Assembly (NCBI GenBank): GCA_028714455.1
Contig: JAQTMG010000002.1
Location: 1-38,046, forward strand
Direction of reading: 5' to 3'
DNA: 38,046 bases
Source: Patescibacteria group bacterium
GTDB taxonomy: Bacteria > Patescibacteriota > Patescibacteriia > CAIXNZ01
Shown piece after piece: positions 34,843 to 38,046 of the stretch. Each line of letters begins with the position of its first letter. Position 1 is the stretch's first letter. The position numbers and the translations under genes are program-made. A model generated the notes under the pieces. That model saw nothing but the letters and a program-made list of their open reading frames with translations, did no database searches and was not told the origin of the DNA.

Positions 34843-35544
34843 ATGGTTGCGAAGACCAACCATGACCGGCTAGGGCGCTTGTACGAACTTTTCGGACAAG
34901 CAATAGAATTAATCCGGAAGGGCAAAAGATCTCCGGGGCAGATAGAAAATCTTTTGCATGAATTGCAGCGTTTTAAGGAAAATATACCATTGGACGTTTC
35001 TAGGTTGTTGATCGAATGGCAGGACTTCTACCACCAGGTCTACGGAATCGAAGCTGACTTTTCTTCGTTGCGTATTCCCGAGCGTCAAAAGGGCTTTGAC
35101 CGACTGATCATCGTGGTGCCGGGCATGACACCCCAGCGCTTGTACGACAAATGCAAGGAAATGTTTCCCTGCTGGAAATGGACCAAGGCGGACCTGGATA
35201 AGATCGTCACTTCGGACAGAACGGCAAAAAATGGCGCCTATGCCGTCTGGTTCCGCGACCGTGTCGAAGCCGACAAAGAGCTGAAGAATCTTTCGGCTAA
35301 CACGCTGAAAGACTTGGGCGTCGTCGGCATAACCTTGGAGGAAAGACTGCTCTATGAGCAGAAATTTTTTCTGGAAACTGGCAAACACCTGGACATCGAC
35401 AACGGGACTCTCTGTTCGGGTTCGCGCCATGACGATGGCGGCGTGCTGAGCGTCGAATCGGGCAACCTCGACAGGCTGGACATCAGTTGGTTCGATTCTG
35501 GCGTTTGCCATGCTATCCTCCGTGCTCGTGCCGCAGTTCTGTAA
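34843..35544 (+). CDS. Conserved hypothetical protein of unknown function (about 233 aa)
   Basis: SD gaagggaggacaaaATG; RLIIVVPGMTPQRLYDKCKEMFPCWKWTKADLDKIVTSDRTAKNGAYAVWFRDRVEADKEL...TGKHLDIDNGTLCSGSR; terminator follows. Confidence 0.75.
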   Translation: MVAKTNHDRLGRLYELFGQAIELIRKGKRSPGQIENLLHELQRFKENIPLDVSRLLIEWQDFYHQVYGIEADFSSLRIPERQKGFDRLIIVVPGMTPQRLYDKCKEMFPCWKWTKADLDKIVTSDRTAKNGAYAVWFRDRVEADKELKNLSANTLKDLGVVGITLEERLLYEQKFFLETGKHLDIDNGTLCSGSRHDDGGVLSVESGNLDRLDISWFDSGVCHAILRARAAVL

Positions 35545-35570
35545 CTTTGTAATTTGTACCTTGTAACCTT

Positions 35571-35607
35571 AACCCCTAACCTTTTCAAAGAAAAGGTGAG
35601 GGGTTTT
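35571..35607 (+). terminator. Intrinsic terminator
   Basis: aACCCCTaACCTTTTCaaaGAAAAGGTgAGGGGTttttc. Confidence 0.88.
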
Positions 35608-35667
35608 TCTTTTCCTTAAAATCCGAATTTTTGGTATAATTTAGACAAGCTCAATATTAAAAGCCAT

Positions 35668-35732
35668 GGTTCAGTTCGACTGCGCTCACTGTAAACTTTA
35701 AGGCCTGCCTTGAGTTTATCGAAGGGCTCACC
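35668..35732 (+). repeat. Dispersed-type repeat forming the hydA 5' UTR
   Basis: tggttcagttcgactgcgctcactg ... gccttgagtttatcgaagggctcacc resembles common TTCGACTGCGCTCA / GAGTTTATCGAAGGG intergenic repeats. Confidence 0.5.
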
Positions 35733-37010
35733 ATGACATACCATATGTCCAAAAAAATAATAAAAATAAACCACATTGCCAAAATGGAAGGGCATACTGA
35801 TTTTGTGGCCTCGATTTTAAACGGTGATGTGAAAAGTGCGAAAATGGAAACGCAAGAAGGCGCGCGTTTAATTGAAGCCTGCCTTTTGGGTCGGGATTAT
35901 TTTGAAGTGCCTTTGATAGTGGGCAGAATCTGCGGCATTTGTCCGATTGTACATTATCTTTCATCTGTTCATGCCATCGAAGAGGCCTTTGGTGTAAAAG
36001 TAAGCCAGCAGACAATTATTTTGCGAAAAGTTATGGAATGGCTGCAGATTATTCACTCGCACGCCTTGCATTTATTTTTTCTTTCCATCCCCGATTTTTT
36101 TGGCATTGAAAACGACCTGACTTTCATCAAAAAATATTCTAAAGAAACCAACGCGGCTTTGCGCGTGAGACAATTTGCCATTGATTTGGTGGAAATAATT
36201 GGCGGCAGAATTGTTCAGCCCCTGACAATTGAAGTTGGCGGATTTAAAAAATTACCCTCAATGGAAGAAATAAATAAAGGCCTGAAAAATTATAAAGCGC
36301 TTATGGAGGATGCGGTTATGATGGTTGAATTCGCGAAAAAATTGCCTTATCCAAAATTTGAACGCGAAACAGAAAATATTGCCTTATATAATAAAAATGA
36401 ATATGAAATTTTATTTGGCGATGTGGTGACATCGAGCGGCAAAAGATTTAAGGTTAAGGATTTTTACAAACAAATAAAGGAATTGCATCAGCCATATGAA
36501 AAAGTTAAGAGAACTGAATTTAACAATAGACCGTATTTAACTGGCGCGCTGGCCCGCCTCAATTTAAATTTCAATAAATTAAATCCACTGGCCAAAAAAT
36601 TGTGGAAAAGCGCTGGTATTGCCATGCCTTGCCACAATACGTTTTATAATGTTTATGCCCAGGCCGTTGAAGTTGTTCAGGCGCTTGAGGAAATCAAAAA
36701 ATTATTTACCGAACTCGGGACAATTGATCAGAAAAATACCAAAGTTAAATTTACCATAAAAGCAGGGGAGGGTTATGGCGCGGTTGAAGCCCCGCGAGGA
36801 ATTTTATTTGATTATTATAAATTAGATAAGAACGGGAAAATTTTGGAAGCTAATATAATTACTCCAACAGCGCAATTTTTAGCCAATCTGGAAGCTGATT
36901 TACTGGTCTATTTGCCCAATGTTTATAAAATGCCGGAACATGAGAGAACGATTAAAATTAGAACATTAATTCGCGCTTATGATCCATGTATTTCGTGCGC
37001 GACGCACTAG
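35733..37010 (+). CDS. hydA: [NiFe] hydrogenase large (alpha) subunit, group 3b-like
   Basis: NHIAKMEGHTDF, VGRICGICPIVHYLSSVHAIEEAFG, C-terminus IRAYDPCISCATH*. Confidence 0.92.
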   Translation: MTYHMSKKIIKINHIAKMEGHTDFVASILNGDVKSAKMETQEGARLIEACLLGRDYFEVPLIVGRICGICPIVHYLSSVHAIEEAFGVKVSQQTIILRKVMEWLQIIHSHALHLFFLSIPDFFGIENDLTFIKKYSKETNAALRVRQFAIDLVEIIGGRIVQPLTIEVGGFKKLPSMEEINKGLKNYKALMEDAVMMVEFAKKLPYPKFERETENIALYNKNEYEILFGDVVTSSGKRFKVKDFYKQIKELHQPYEKVKRTEFNNRPYLTGALARLNLNFNKLNPLAKKLWKSAGIAMPCHNTFYNVYAQAVEVVQALEEIKKLFTELGTIDQKNTKVKFTIKAGEGYGAVEAPRGILFDYYKLDKNGKILEANIITPTAQFLANLEADLLVYLPNVYKMPEHERTIKIRTLIRAYDPCISCATH

Positions 37011-37011
37011 A

Positions 37012-37042
37012 ACTTGAAGCTTGAAGCTTGAAGCTTGAAACT
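37012..37042. repeat. Heptanucleotide tandem repeat (GCTTGAA)n
   Basis: acttgaagcttgaagcttgaagcttgaaactt immediately after the hydA stop codon. Confidence 0.85.
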
Positions 37043-37045
37043 TTT

Positions 37046-37396
37046 ATGGCACAATTTCATGAAGAATTAAAAACAAAAATGGATGAATATGTTCATCTGG
37101 TTTATAATCTAACACGTAGATTTCCAAGAGAAGAATTATATGGCGTAACTTCACAATTGCGAAGATCGGCGATGTCAGTAGTTCTTAATTATATTGAAGG
37201 ATATGCTCGACTTAGGAAGAAAGTTCACAAAAATTTTCTTGAAATTTCCTATGGTTCATTGAAGGAATCTAAATATCTATTAAATTTTTCAATGAAAGAG
37301 AATTTTTTTTTAGAATCGGATTATTTAACAGCAATGAAATTAGCGGACGATATCGGAGCAATGCTCTGGGGAATTATAAAAAATATTGAAGCTTGA
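37046..37396 (+). CDS. Four-helix-bundle protein (S23/IVP-like family)
   Basis: Helical; LTRRFPREELYGVTSQLRRSAMSVVLNYIEGYARLRKKVHKNFLEISYGSLKESKYLL. Confidence 0.85.
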   Translation: MAQFHEELKTKMDEYVHLVYNLTRRFPREELYGVTSQLRRSAMSVVLNYIEGYARLRKKVHKNFLEISYGSLKESKYLLNFSMKENFFLESDYLTAMKLADDIGAMLWGIIKNIEA

Positions 37397-37457
37397 AGTT
37401 TAAAATTTGGAACCTTTTTGCCACTAAGGTTTTAAGTTTTAAGCTATAAGAATTTTC

Positions 37458-38046
37458 ATGCAAAGATTTTTTCTCAATCAAGCCATTGAAGACCCGCAAA
37501 GGATTGTTATTAGAGACAAAGATGCTGTCAGAAAAATCACCAAGGTTTTGCGCAAGCAAATTGGCGATACGATTTTTATTTTTGATTTAGCCAACGAGGA
37601 ATTTGAAGTTCAGATTACGCAAATGACTGGCAAGGAGATTGTTTGCCGCTTGGTTAATCGCGTGGAGATCGATAGAGAGTTGCCGATTGAAATTAATTTG
37701 TATCAGGCGCTTTTGAAGAAAGACAAGCTGGAGTGGATTTGCCAAAAGGCCACGGAGATTGGTGTAAAAAGTATCACGCCAATTATTTCAGAAAATTGCG
37801 TGGTTAAGGAGCTGAATTCGAACAAAGCCAAGCGCTATCAAAAAATTATTGAAGAAGCGACAAGCCAGTCAGGCGGTAAAATTCCACCGGTTTTTAATAA
37901 AGTTAAAAGTTTTGAGGATGTTATTTTGGATTTGAAACAGAATGAATTAAATATAATTGCTCACGAAGACGAAAGACACAATACACTTTGTAATATTTTG
38001 AACGAGAAACAAGCGAAGAAAATTAATGTTTTTGTAGGTCCAGAGG
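37458..38046 (+). CDS. rsmE: 16S rRNA (uracil1498-N3)-methyltransferase, truncated by the window end; absent from the ORF track
   Basis: ATG at 37458: MQRFFLNQAIEDPQRIVIRDKDAVRKITKVLRKQIGDTIFIFD...LLKKDKLEWICQKATEIGVKSITPIISENCVVK...NVFVGPE. Confidence 0.9.
   Translation, partial: MQRFFLNQAIEDPQRIVIRDKDAVRKITKVLRKQIGDTIFIFDLANEEFEVQITQMTGKEIVCRLVNRVEIDRELPIEINLYQALLKKDKLEWICQKATEIGVKSITPIISENCVVKELNSNKAKRYQKIIEEATSQSGGKIPPVFNKVKSFEDVILDLKQNELNIIAHEDERHNTLCNILNEKQAKKINVFVGPE

Noticed and set aside
34909-35511. 200-aa antisense ORF opposite the 34843 gene
   Set aside because: No SD or promoter on the minus strand; the sense ORF has SD, hairpin leader, promoter and terminator. Likely a shadow ORF.
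1-38046. tRNA, rRNA, transposase/IS or CRISPR-Cas genes
   Set aside because: None recognised by eye on either strand; a tRNAscan/Infernal run would be needed to exclude a missed tRNA.

Overview
Window from what looks like a Patescibacteria/CPR (Parcubacteria-like) genome; this lineage call is inferred from gene content only. Left end: a 5'-truncated giant VCBS/RHS polymorphic-toxin-like protein with a Ntox44-like C-terminal tip, a small membrane/Cys-rich ORF directly downstream (candidate immunity) and a stray RHS-core remnant. Middle: housekeeping genes (gyrB, rodA-like, rplY, DUF3048 lipoprotein, prmC-prfA-rpmE, rpsB-tsf, ricT/PSP1, gapA) and a 1752-aa surface protein. Right end: a group 3b-like [NiFe] hydrogenase locus (hydB-hydG-hypC-DUF6390-hydD) whose large subunit hydA is separated from hydD by about 3.3 kb of unrelated small genes; then a four-helix-bundle protein and a truncated rsmE that is missing from the ORF track. 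Main hunt result: two expression grammars coexist. Housekeeping genes have almost no Shine-Dalgarno (SD) sequence and often an extended -10 promoter. At least eight small accessory transcription units carry a TTGACA-type promoter, a perfect AAGGAGG-type SD and usually their own intrinsic terminator, which looks like an autonomous small-gene cassette family. Two of these share a near-identical hairpin leader fused to the SD. Other notable items: HydA ends exactly at DPCISCATH (no cleavable C-terminal extension), repeat-derived structured 5' UTRs on prfA and hydB, a structured rpsB leader, and a nested 87-bp palindromic element. No tRNA, rRNA or CRISPR was recognised.
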